Below, piece after piece: positions 35,249 through 46,500 of a stretch of DNA of 64,000 nt (positions within the stretch are counted from its first letter, which is position 1; each line of letters opens with the position of its first letter). Position numbers and translations under genes: made by a program. The notes under the pieces are model-generated. The model searched no databases. It was given only the letters and a program-made list of their open reading frames with translations, and had not been told where the DNA came from. The stretch comes from Umbelopsis ramanniana AG (lineage: Eukaryota; Mucoromycota; Umbelopsidomycetes; Umbelopsidales; Umbelopsidaceae), in the NCBI RefSeq assembly GCF_025399195.1, contig NW_026252095.1:186001-250000 (forward strand), given 5' to 3'.

Positions 35249-37901
35249 ATGGCTCCTGCACACTTGTTATCGAAAGCCGCCTTGGCGTTGGCCGCCATGG
35301 TATATGTCGACAGCAAGTATTACATCTCCAAGGATATCTCCGAAATCATGACCGGCCTCAAAATGAAAAACGTCGTTTTGAAGAAGTAAGACAATCAACT
35401 GTTGTGTACCGTGTTCCGGGAGGTCGTCGTTAACCCCGTAGTACTATCACAGCTGGGAAGAAATGCTTAGAACGGAAACCCACTGTTCCATCTACAGTGT
35501 CCTTGAGAAGATTATTCAAGCAAATAGAGATCGCGAAGGGTTTGTGTTTTGCGATCGTAGTAGCGGACAACTTGTTCTTCGTCGCTGGACCTATGGACAA
35601 ATGGAAGAAGGTAAATAGTAGAAACACATCGCATGCCTCGACAATCGAAAAGTAGCGACTAACTGACTTCATTTTGTTTGTTTGGGATTGCAGAAATTGC
35701 CAGATTGGTACGTTGGCCGGAAATAGAGCGGAAACTTTGAGCATCGAACTGACCTTGTCTTCAACTTTAGGCTGACTGGTATACATCGATGGGCATCAAG
35801 GCTAAAGGTGAGTGATGAAGCCATCCTGAGTTTCTCGGCTCTTAGAATATCCGAAGACATATTTAAAGACCGAGGCGAAAGAGGGTGGGAAGGAAGGAAT
35901 TCCAGTTACTGAGCGTGTATCACTCACACTTTCTTTTCCTTTTTTTACCAGATGTGGTCGCAGTTTACCTGCCAAATACCCCACAAATCTTTTTCACCTT
36001 CTGGGCCCTTGCAAAGCTTAATGCTGTTGGCGCTTTGATTAACTCTAATCAAACGGGTGTTCCCCTCACTCACAGCATCACTATCTCTAAAGCTAATTTG
36101 ATTGTTGCTCATGGCACCAACTATGAGCCCATTCGTGATATCGAGCATGAACTACCCCACACCAATATTGCAATTCTTAGCTACGATGAGCTCGTCCCGG
36201 AAAAGTGCCCCTACCAAGTATATGATATGAAGGATTTCAGACGTACAGGAAAGAGTGATGAGATTAGAAGGACCCTGAAGGTGGACACTGGCGATTCGCT
36301 TTGTTACATTTATACCAGGTAATTTGATCGACCGCCCAGTCCTCACTTGCTTAGGAGGGATATTGATCATTTGCCCGCTCTTCGAATTTTAGTGGTACCA
36401 CTGGTCTTCCAAAGGCTGTCGCTATTCCTCACAGAACTGGTATTCGTACGTAAACTATCTCTTCGTCACCTCAGCACCAACGCCATACCACATTTCAATT
36501 GACGCATTATCCTCTCTTTTTTCTAGTTCCTATGTACAGCCACAAGCTTTCCGGTCAGCTTTTCCCTGACGATAAATGGTATTGCTGTCTTCCATTGTAT
36601 CACAGCTCCGGTCTTCTCATTGCTATGTGCGGTGTGTTGAGTGTCGGTGGCACATTCGTTTTGTCAACCAAGTTCTCAGCTACCAACTGTATGGAAGATA
36701 TTTCTAAATCAAAGTCCACGGGTATGTCCTACATTGGCGAAATTGCTCGATACCTCAACTCTTCGCCTCCTACACCCTATGACCGAGACCACAACTTGCG
36801 ATTCGCCTATGGCAACGGTCTCAACAGATCTATCTGGAACAAGTTCCGCGAGCGATTCAACATTCCTGTCATTATTGAGTTTTATGGATCCACAGAAGGT
36901 AAATAGTCGGCAAAGGAAGGTGACTGTATTTGGGACGGAAAGACTGATGTGATGGTTGTTGCAGGAAACACATTCCTCAGAAATGTCAATACTGGCCCTG
37001 ATGGTGTAGGTTACTTCTCTCACCGAGGTCCCTTGCTCAGAAAGCTCAACCCAACCATGAAGATCGTTAAGCAAGATCCTGAAACATTAGAGCCATACCG
37101 TGACCCCAAGACTGGATTCTGCGTTGAGGTTAGTGAATGGATGGCTGCTTGAGGATACATGCAGAGGTGTAAAGACCGTTGAGATAACGCAGTGTTGTCT
37201 AATCAATGTATGTTTTAGGCCGATTTCGACGAACCCGGTGAAATTCTCGGTGAACAAGTTCCCATCATTAGTCAGTCCCGTGCATATGTTGATAACAAGA
37301 AGGCCAACGATAAGGTCGCGATGCATGATGTTTTTAAGAAAGGCGATCTCTGGCACAGACAAGGTGATCTTATCAAGATGACCCGCGACGGCTGGATTGA
37401 ATTTGTTGATCGTGTTGGTGACACTTTCCGTAAGTTTTCCTGTCCTATTTTTGCTTAGGCATTGCATTGGGAACTTATCCAGTATAATCTTAATCCATAG
37501 GCTGGCGCGGTGAGAATGTGTCTACTATGGAAGTGGCCGCTGTCATGACCCTGCACCCAGGCATTGACGACATCACAGTCTATGGTATCACACTCCCCAA
37601 GTACGAAGGCCAAGTTGGCATGGCAACCATCGTTGCCTCTAATCCCGACGAGGTTGCTCGTGACTTGCGACCATTCTTGTTGAAGAAAGGCTTGCCCCTC
37701 TATGCCCACCCTCGTTTCGTTCGTGTCATTGATGTCATCCCCGTCACCCAAACGCATAAGCACCAAAAGGCTGAGCTCAAAAAGGATGGTATTGATGTTT
37801 ACAAATCTGTCCCCGTGTACATGCTGACCGATGACGGCAACTACCGTAGAATGAACGATGAACATTACAGAGCAGTCCAAGCTGGTCTTGCCAAGTTTTA
37901 A
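35249..37901 (+). CDS. FAT1: Very-long-chain acyl-CoA synthetase / fatty acid transporter (FAT1 type)
   Basis: This membrane-associated AMP-forming ligase couples fatty acid uptake to CoA activation. It starts MAPAHLLSKAALALAAMVYVDSKYYISKD, with a hydrophobic N-terminal segment. The ATP/AMP motif is YIYTSGTTGLPKAVAIPHRT, split by an intron inside SGT. Further blocks are VAVYLPNTPQIFFTFWALAKL, WYCCLPLYHSSGLLIAMCG and the FATP motif VIIEFYGSTEGN. A WIEFVDRVGDTFRWRGENVST block follows, and the C-terminus contains a Pro-rich PLYAHPRFVRV and LTDDGNYRRM. The length, about 640 residues, is normal. A 14-nt exon (35694-35707, E-I-A-R-L) lies between two short introns and is needed to keep the frame. 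Confidence 0.92.
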
Positions 37902-38200
37902 AAGAACCATAGTATACCCTCTGCTAATGTAATTTCGCGAAGGTTAGAGAGATCAGCCGTGTCATTACGAGGAGTATGGTTTGGCTGTTATAAAAACGTG
38001 GGAATGTAATGCTTGTTACAAGCGAGATTAATTAAATAAATGAATTGTAACCATGATATTGAAGGTGGTATTGTGTTTTAGTAATCAACATTGGCATGTC
38101 TGTCTGGGCGATAGCTCCTGTCAAATCGCCGGACTTTGATTTTCCCGTTGGTTACACTGACGTGGAAAAATAAAATTGTCCAAGGTCTGTTTGTCTCTCA

Positions 38201-38947
38201 ATGAATTCGGACGAAGTCGACATTGACTTGTTCAGTGATTTAACAGAAGAAGAAGTGCAAGCAAATGAAGCTCGGACTCAACAACTAAAGTCTCAACGAC
38301 TGGAATCCATCGAGCATTTCTCAAAAGATCCCACTAAACGATCCCTCGCGCAGAATCGTTTAGTGTTTCGGCATACGTACGGTCGTGCCTCTCCACCTCC
38401 TCTCACAGTGCCGTCGTTATTATCAACTGCAGAATGTCAAGCCATTCTGAGCCAAGTTTCTCAGCAAAACTCGGAATGGCTTACGTCCCGGCACTCGGCA
38501 TTCGCAACAACCGATATCCCTGTCGCGAGCATACCGAACCTCGCCGTCAGCCTACCTGCACTACTCAATGATCGATTGCTAAGCAAGTGGATTGCCCCAC
38601 ATTTCGGGTTCCATCCAACTCGGGATCTGGCGTTTCGAGACCTGTTCATTGTACGATACGCGCATGACGCTCAGCGAGGGCTGCAGATGCATACCGACGG
38701 ATGTTTAGTCTCGTTCAATATATTACTCAATTCACATACGGAATTTGAAGGCGGTGGTACGATTTTTGAAGGAGTAGAGAAGCCTGTGCAAATCCAACAA
38801 GGCGATTGCGTGATCCATGACGCTCACCTTCAACATGGTGGTATGGAGGTTAGCTCGGGCGTGCGTTTGATCTTGGTTGGTTTCGTCGATACCGTTGACA
38901 CCATCACCAAGGATAGCATTGGTCGATCTATGGCGAGAACCATGTGA
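38201..38947 (+). CDS. 2-oxoglutarate/Fe(II)-dependent oxygenase (prolyl-4-hydroxylase-like)
   Basis: This intronless gene of 248 codons has a likely small-molecule or protein hydroxylase fold. The iron site is visible: the H-x-D of LQMHTDGCLVSF, the distal His in DAHLQHGGMEVSSG and the 2OG-binding Arg in GVRLILVGF. A conserved strand FRDLFIVRYA precedes it and FEGGGTIFEG lies between. The N-terminal 60 residues are acidic and helix-like (DEVDIDLFSDLTEEEVQ), and there is no signal peptide, so the protein is probably cytosolic or nuclear. The natural substrate is unknown. The lack of introns stands out among its neighbours. Confidence 0.8.
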   Translation: MNSDEVDIDLFSDLTEEEVQANEARTQQLKSQRLESIEHFSKDPTKRSLAQNRLVFRHTYGRASPPPLTVPSLLSTAECQAILSQVSQQNSEWLTSRHSAFATTDIPVASIPNLAVSLPALLNDRLLSKWIAPHFGFHPTRDLAFRDLFIVRYAHDAQRGLQMHTDGCLVSFNILLNSHTEFEGGGTIFEGVEKPVQIQQGDCVIHDAHLQHGGMEVSSGVRLILVGFVDTVDTITKDSIGRSMARTM

Positions 38948-39192
38948 AGTGATCTACAGCGTTGCTAAATTTTCCTAGATCAGCAATGTGCCTCTGCTCG
39001 TAACTCATTTGACGACGTTTTTGAAACCGTTACCAGTGCAGTCTATAAGAACTCACCTCTGCCCGTCGCATTCATATATCCGCTTGCTCATTGCAGCACA
39101 TCATGTAATTTAAACCCCAACATCCACGCAAAACCATCATCTTTAGAGCAGTTACCATAGAATAATACTAATAAAAAAAATTCATTGTCTCA

Positions 39193-40788
39193 ATGAGGTT
39201 CTCTAAATCACGTATCTTGGAAATTCAGAGAGCATCGGAGGAATATTTCGAAACATCATATTTTGATCAATTTCTACGGCAACTCCCAAAGTTTTATTTT
39301 TTCATTCTGGTGTTTCTCCTGTTTCTCACCATGCATCGAATATGTTCACTGCTTGTAGTCTACGTTACCTTGCTATTCATCTACATCTACACGCTTGACG
39401 GAAAACCTCGGCCAGCTTTGGTGGGACCGAGGTGGGGGACAGATACGCCACCGCAGCCATTAGCAGATGGAGAAAGTATCGATAAAGAGAGACCTATAAG
39501 GGTACACCCGAACCTCGATCCATCCGAACCATGGCTCAATGTGACGGACCGGGCCAAAGCTGCCATCGTCATCGTGGCCTCTAGCCGAGACTACACCAAT
39601 GTGCAGAAGACCGTCGTCGCACTGGAGGCAGGATTTAACGGCCGCTTTATGTACCCCTATATCTTCATCAACGACGAGCCATACGAGGATCGATTTCGCC
39701 AGAACATGTATCGTCTCGTTGGGTTTCGAGCTAACTATGGTAGGTGACTCTGTTCTTGGGGTTTGCTTCGATGTCGTGGCCTCACACACGTCGTATTTCC
39801 AGGTGTTATTGAGCCAGGGTTATTGGACCCCCGGGTAACCGAAGATGTTTTGGTAAAAAACGAGATGTGGTCAGCGACCGAAAGCAATCAGTCCATTTGG
39901 AAGGCGCACATGGATCAGTATAGTGCAGGCCACATCTTTAATCAACCCTTGGTCAGCCTGATGGATTACATTTGGTAAGCACGCCAGAGTCATCATATAT
40001 CCTTTCCTTTGTCTTGTACGTCATTGACCCCATTCCTATGCACTGTTTGCATGATACCCAGGCTAATTAAACCAGGAGCTGAACTGACCTGCGATATCAC
40101 ATACGATCCATTCATGTACATGCAGAAGCGGAATCTCAAATATGGTAGGTCTTAGGCGCCTTGTTGTTTTTGCACATGAATAGAACGCTTACATGGTGGG
40201 TAGGTTGGAATATCGCTTTGAAGCGCAACATGGTTCAAATTGGCTCAATGGTGAACCACAGCCACCAATTCATAGACGTATACCCGGAATACCAAGTCAA
40301 TCCAAACCAGACCACACAACAGTCCTTGTCATCGTTTTGCGAATTTAGCGACACCATGCAGATATATGACGCCAACTTTTTTAGGGATGTTCGATATTGG
40401 AGATATTTCGAATGGCTAGATCATCGACTGGACTGGTCTTTGGGGCTGTATGTATTCTTACGTAGTAGTATAATGTGCGATATGAGCCCTGTTGTTGACG
40501 GTTTTGGTGTTTAGTGGTCAGGCTGTCATTTCACAAGGGATCAAGTTATTCCTCAAGCCCGAGCAAGTGTATTTCTTTAGTGACATAGGAGTTCATGGTA
40601 CCGGGTCTTTACACTGTCCGCAGCCGAAAGAGCTCAACAAAAAATGTGTCTGTAACAAGAAGGATAGTATAGGTATGCTTTCGCAACTTACTGCCATGCC
40701 ACGTTGAAGGGCTTGTTTACTAATCCAACTTGCATGAATCATCGAAGAATTGAAACAAGAATCGTGTGCATACAACTGGCATCATTAG
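39193..40788 (+). CDS. Divergent GT15 (KRE2/KTR-like) mannosyltransferase
   Basis: This is a type II Golgi membrane protein of the alpha-1,2-mannosyltransferase family. The N-terminus has an unusually long cytosolic part and a membrane segment (FFILVFLLFLTMHRICSLLVVYVTLLFIYIYTL). The luminal domain shows AAIVIVASSRDYTNVQKTV, RFMYPYIFINDEPY, DITYDPFMYMQKR, ANFFRDVRYWRYFEWLDH and YFFSDIGVHGTGSLHCP. A last exon follows (ELKQESCAYNWHH, TAG 40786-40788). Key family positions are changed: R-x-E-P is L-I-K-P, the FEI-D Glu is Gln (MQIYD), and the RWGD segment is SLGLGQ. The fold is clear, but activity is doubtful. An alternative stop 80 bp earlier would require skipping the last intron. Confidence 0.78.
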
Positions 40789-41797
40789 AGCAGTTACGGT
40801 TTCGTTCAGAAGGAAACTACATCTCTCCTATGGTTACGTTAAATGCTCGATTAAACTAATTCTATTAGCCCGGACATGACCAACGACCTCTGAAGGGCAA
40901 TATAACACTCTAATGCTCTCTATTCTAAGAAAAACCTTAAACTAAAAGCAAAAACAAGGAAAATTCATTATCAGGGATCCCGGATTCGATCAGTTGTCTC
41001 AAATGCCACGAGAAGACAATTGGGTAATATTGTTAGGCCAACTCCTTTAGCTACTCTGGCGCTTTCTTCATATTTTTGCTTTTCCTCATCTTGTACTGTA
41101 ATCTTACATCCATAAAGTCTATCAAGCTTGCCACCATCCACATTTTTATTTAGCACTCCTTCTTTCAACTTACACTATCTTACAAGGTATGGTTCAGCGA
41201 CATACACCTGCATAAGCTGCTTTTTTGTAAACGTGGACGAGGCACGGCGTCAGTTGTCATCGGCAAGGACTGCAATCAGTGGTAATGCACGAGTCAGGGA
41301 GGTGGACAGATTAACCCTCCTCTTATTATCAATTGGGTCAACTCCTTTGATATACATGTTCAGCTACTCCATACAAGCTGAGTTTAAGGGCAGGCGGCAT
41401 AATGAATACATTTGATGTGGGAAATCCCATTATTTATTCTATTTTTTTTTTTTCTGATCTACGGCCTATTGGTCTAATACTACGCGCGTCAGATTGCATC
41501 GAAGGAGAGGAGTTGGTGTAGATGCCGTGGAAAAAGACCAGTGGTCGAACAAAGTGAGGAAAAAGGACGGCGTGAGGTTACCATACCCCTTGCAGGTCGA
41601 CGACGAAGAAGAAGGGGATGACCACCCTGTGAGATTTGGCTCGCCAAAAAGTAACCCCCCCGCGCTGTCCTGTCCTGGCCTGCCCTCTTCAAACTTATTC
41701 CATAGCACCTTTTTTTTACGTTTTCCACCACGCACTTTCCTTCTAAGCCTGAAGCATTACTTTTAGCCGTACAAAAACTCAAACACATTCCTTTACG
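40789..41797. other. Intergenic region (1 kb)
   Basis: There is no supported gene or RNA. A poly-T run lies at 41440-41453. Upstream of the next ATG lies a stretch with GC-rich patches and a T-run at about 41710, likely the promoter and leader of the RhoGAP-like gene. Confidence 0.5.
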
Positions 41798-43127
41798 ATG
41801 TATACCTTTCAGCAAGCGGCTGATGCTGCTCGCTTATGTATGCAAGAGATCACTGAACGAGGTACGACTTGATTTCCAAGCTCCGATGTCATTTTTTTCT
41901 GTCATGTTTACTCATTCGGGGGACAATCACATAGGCCTTGACGAACGAAAGATTCTTTTGAAGACAGGTATGAATTGAAAATGATTGACGTTGCTGGTTA
42001 TCCGGGATTTATAACGCCATGGTTTATACAACAGAACAAAGCAGCTTCCTACTGAACAAGTTCATGAAGGAAAAAGTATGTGACATACATGATTTGCGAT
42101 GTGAAAGCATTCACAGGGTAGCAACGTTGATGAAAGACATACTCTGGTTATGTCCTGATCGGATTATCTCCCGCAAAGCATGGAGAAGCATTAATTATCA
42201 AAGTGAGCACCGTTTCTATTTTTCATGGGCGGGTCTTTATTATAACATCCTTCTCACCATGTAGCTATCACGACAGCCTGTATGATTGAGAACTTGGGAA
42301 ATATTATTAGCCACGATGCCATGGCTTTTGTTCTGGAAATGATGGATTTCCTACTCAAAGTGATGAATCACAAATCTCGCAATATTATGACTGCCCGACG
42401 ATTGGGTGAAGCCATGGGCAAAGTGACATTTGGGCCCAGAGATTGCAATCATATGATGGCTGAACGTTGCAGCAACTTGGTCACCAAGCTCTTGATCGAG
42501 CGTTCAAGAAAGGGGTATGCCAACTACAGTCCAACCCTTTATTGTCTCGACAAAGCCGGCAGCCCAGTCATAGCGGAGAGAAGCGCGCGACTGGCCAGCA
42601 AAAAATCATTTGAACGAATAGCACAGCGAACTAATGACTGGAGTAAAAATCTGAACGGCGTAACTGAATTGTTTGATCCGTCTTTCAACTCTGACCTGCA
42701 GGATGAACTTCAATATATTAGTATCTTTAGCACCGAACTATCGCCTGAAGAAATGGAATTCGGTGACCCGACCTTGGTCCGTATGGTTCATAATATAAAT
42801 GAGAACTGTAAAGTGATGCAATGCGATGACTCGATTGATTCCGACAGTGGACTATCTTACGACTACAGCGATACCATTGTCAATGAATTGGAGATTAGAG
42901 ACTTACCGTCTTTCGACACGTCCAATACCGTCCACATGTATTGCAACAAGAAGCAATCAAAACGCCTCACCTGGTCCCTTGGCGAAGCCCTTGGCTTAAA
43001 ACCATCCAGCCCTAAAAAATCAAAGGAAATGTTGGATAAGAACAAGATGAGACCAAAGAGCTTGATCACAGGTGTCAATCGTCAGATCACTCGTATACGC
43101 AGTCTCAAAAACCTAAGCCTAGTATAA
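41798..43127 (+). CDS. RhoGAP-fold protein (divergent)
   Basis: This is a probable regulator of small Rho-type GTPases. Four exons start MYTFQQAADAARLCMQEITERGLDERKILLKT, followed by a helical domain. That domain includes ESIHRVATLMKDILWLCPD, then ACMIENLGNIISHDAMAFVLEMMDFLLKV and ARRLGEAMGKVTFGPRD. The L-x-x-V-x...A-x-x-L-G-x-V/A pattern resembles fungal RhoGAP or Msb1-type domains. The canonical RhoGAP arginine finger is not apparent in the part I can read. The C-terminus is acidic, then basic (SPKKSKEMLDKNK...), with no membrane segment. The family assignment is tentative. Confidence 0.55.
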
Positions 43128-43567
43128 TTGTAAGATGCAGCCTGCTGCTTTTATCAAATCCCCATTGGTCTTTTTTTTTCTTCTTTTACCATCCAGATCT
43201 TATTCACTCCTTACGTATATCCCACTGCCTGCCTATGATAGCATATACCGTATTCTTCTTTTCCTTATTGCCTATATTAATATATCGTTTTGTTGAGCGC
43301 TTCCACCCAACTGGCTGGTCCAATGTTATAAGAAGAACAAAACAAAAGGAGTGAAACAAAATGGAGATTGAGCCATGCACTCTCCATCTTGGTATACCCC
43401 AGTTTCTTATTTATTCATTTTCCTGCCTGATAATATCAGCCAGTATAGATACAATTCAATAGTGAGTGATATAATAATGGGATGGCAATGTTGGATTCCA
43501 GAGGGTATAAGCGCCAGGGAGGGGTTATCAATACATTGGTATAAGAGGAACCGTCCGTTCAGTTCAA
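43128..43567. other. Convergent intergenic region
   Basis: This is the shared 3' flank of the RhoGAP-like and kinesin genes. I see nothing beyond T-rich stretches (43172-43188) and weak polyadenylation-like signals. Confidence 0.5.
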
Positions 43568-46500
43568 TTAAAAGCACATAAATTTGCTTTTCTTGCTCAT
43601 GAGCTGGTCGATGCGATTTTCAAGAATCACACGTGCCTTCTCGGCCTTTTCTTTCGCACTGCGTTCAGTTTCCAAGTCGCTCTGCAACTTCTTCAACTCT
43701 TTGTTGGTCTTTTCTTGCTGTACCGCCGCTTGTTCCAATTGCAATTTCAGTTTATCAACTTCAGTGTCATCCACATTGCGGGTGGGACTGAAACTGGTGC
43801 GCTTGCTCGTAAGCTTGAGAGAATTTTCGGCTCTGAACAACTGTTGCTCAAGTTTGGTGATCACTTCTAAGTGCGCCTTGACATCGGTTTCCGCTAAACC
43901 CAACTTCTTTTGTAAACTCTTGATCGTCTTGTCGTATTGCTCCGCCGTCACCACCGAGTTGGCTACTTCTTCAGGTCCAGTGCTACTCTTCATAGAAGAC
44001 ACCGACGTCGCCTTCATGATCAATGAAGCAGGAAGGGGAGGTAGAGGTTCAGATGGCGGTGGTGGCAGAGAAGGGGACGATGCACTCTTGCGCATTTCGG
44101 TTGCTGGTGGAGATTGAACAACTTCAAGGGATGCTCTCTGGACAGACTGTTGAACTTGGTCTTCTAGAGATTTGATCAAAGATGCTTGTTGAGCAATCGT
44201 ACTTTCATGCAACTTTAATTTGTTCTGCAACGCATCAGGTGAAGGTGAGGTGATGCGGGGGGTTTGCGGAGGGGATATGATGCTATTGGTAGAATCGCGC
44301 GTTGCTGCAAACGTTCGACTAGATCTCTTGCTTAGTTGCGGCTGCTCAATGGAATCCTTCTTGGCTGTCAATTTCGCAATTTCCTGGCGTAGGTCTTCAG
44401 CTTCTTTTGCCATTCTTAAATTTTGTGTTTCTAGCCGTTGTTCTATGGCCGATGACTTGGCTACGAATTGGCTATTGTCCACGGTAAGTTGTTCTATTTG
44501 GTCAGCCAAAACCTCTTTTTCCCGGCCGAGCTTGTTGACTTGTGACTTCAAGTCAGCAACTTGTCCTTCGTATTCAGCAATCTTGGCGGCATGATCCACA
44601 TGGTTCGTTTCATTTTGCTGCTGATTCAAAGCATCGTCCACTTTGACATCCTCTAATTTGGATGCTGAGCGAAGCGATTCTATCTCTTGCTCGAGCTCTT
44701 TGACTCTTGCTTGGCTTTGGACTTTAGCAGCTTCAGCGGAGGCTAGTTCGGCAATGATTTCTTCCATTTCAGCCGATTTGTTTTGGATATCATTATCCAT
44801 TTGTTCGATGAGCATGTTGTACTCTTCCGTCTCTTCTTGCAATGATTTGAGTTGCATATCGAGTTTTTGGAGTTTCTCGCTTTCATTCTCATCAAGCCGT
44901 CGTTTAGCACTTTCCAAGTCCTTTCTGAGTTGGTCAATTTCCACTTCACGATCCATAGCAAGCTGATGTATCTTCGTATAAGAGGCACCGGTGTCTCTTA
45001 GTTGCTGTTGGCATGCTTTGAGTTCGTTCTCGGTTGTGTCGACTGTCTTTTCAAGTTCGGCGATAAACAAGTCGCGTTCGGCAGCCGACTTTTCCAATTG
45101 TACGTATGCCTCGGATTTCTCCTGGAATCTCTCGGCTGATGCTTTCAGTTCAATTTCCATGTTGTCAATTGACTTTTCAAGCTCCACAATAAACATGTCG
45201 CGCTCCATGACATCTTCTTTAGCCTTGGCAAGTTGTGTTTCAGCCTCACCATGACGAGCTTGGGAGGTTTTCTGACTTTCCTGGCTGGTATCCTGCAAGC
45301 CTTGAAGCTTGGTTTCCAATTCCATGATGGCATTTTCGTACAGTTCAACATCCTCTTCACGCTCGCGTTGGTGAGTTGATTGAGCTAGAGCTGCTGTTTC
45401 TGCTGCCTCAGTTTGGATTTGCTGCAGGTTGCTTCGCATTTCTTCTATCTTAGCCTCAAGGTCAGAGCTAACGGCTATTTGCTTTTCAAGCGCAGACTGG
45501 GTGTTCTCCACTTGACTCTTTTGGATGCGCAGTTGCTCTTCGGCTATGTCTCGGGCAGTGCGCATCTCCTCTAATGCTTTAGTGAGCTCATCAACTGTGG
45601 TCTGAAGTGCTTGGTTGACTTGGTGCTGAGACTGAAGCTTGGAATCCATAGCGCCGTTTTCAGATTTGAGTTGCTCCACAGAATTGGTCATGTTCTCGAT
45701 GGTGGATTGAAGACTCTGGTTTCCAACTTTGCTATCCTCCAGCAGGGACTTGTGCTCATCGGTCATCATTTTATGCATGGCTTGAAGCTCAGCATGTCGG
45801 CTTTCGAGTTGAGCAAAGTCTTGCACTACTGAATCATGCTTGTTGGAAAGTCCTTTAAGAGATGTCGCACCATTGTCAATCTCAAATTGAAGCTGTTGAG
45901 CGTGAATTTCCGCAGCCTTGGACTTGTCATCAAGAGTGGTTCGCAATGTTTGCATTTCTGCTTCAGTGCTGTTTAATGTTGATGTCAATTCAGAGAGCTG
46001 CTGACTGATTCCGTCATGTGATATCTGCTTGTCATTCAGCTCCTTTTGGAGTTCCATGGCTTGATTCGTGACGGTTGCGAGTTTCAATTCATGCATCTTC
46101 AAGTTGTCAAGAGCTTGACGATGCTCAGCTTCGGTAAAGAGAGCCACGGCTGGCGTGAAGTTTTGACTGGACGATAACTTGTCGTTGGCGATATCCAATG
46201 CCGAGACAGATTCGTCGTGTTGCTTCTGAAGCAATTGAATGTGATCGTTGAGTTCAGCAATTTTCGCTTCCTTCGCTTCCAAGTCAGCTTGCATTTCTGC
46301 GTTCTTCTTGGCGTGCACATCATTCGCTTTCGATTGTGTTTGTAGCGAGCTGATCAGCTCAGAGACTTGATCGGCCAATTTAACATTGCTATCACGCAAA
46401 TCATTCAATTGTTGTTGAAGGCCGTGAACGCTGTCTTTGGTCAAAATATGAGCGGCTTCACTTTCTGCCAGCTGAGATTGCAGTAGCTGATACTTATTTG

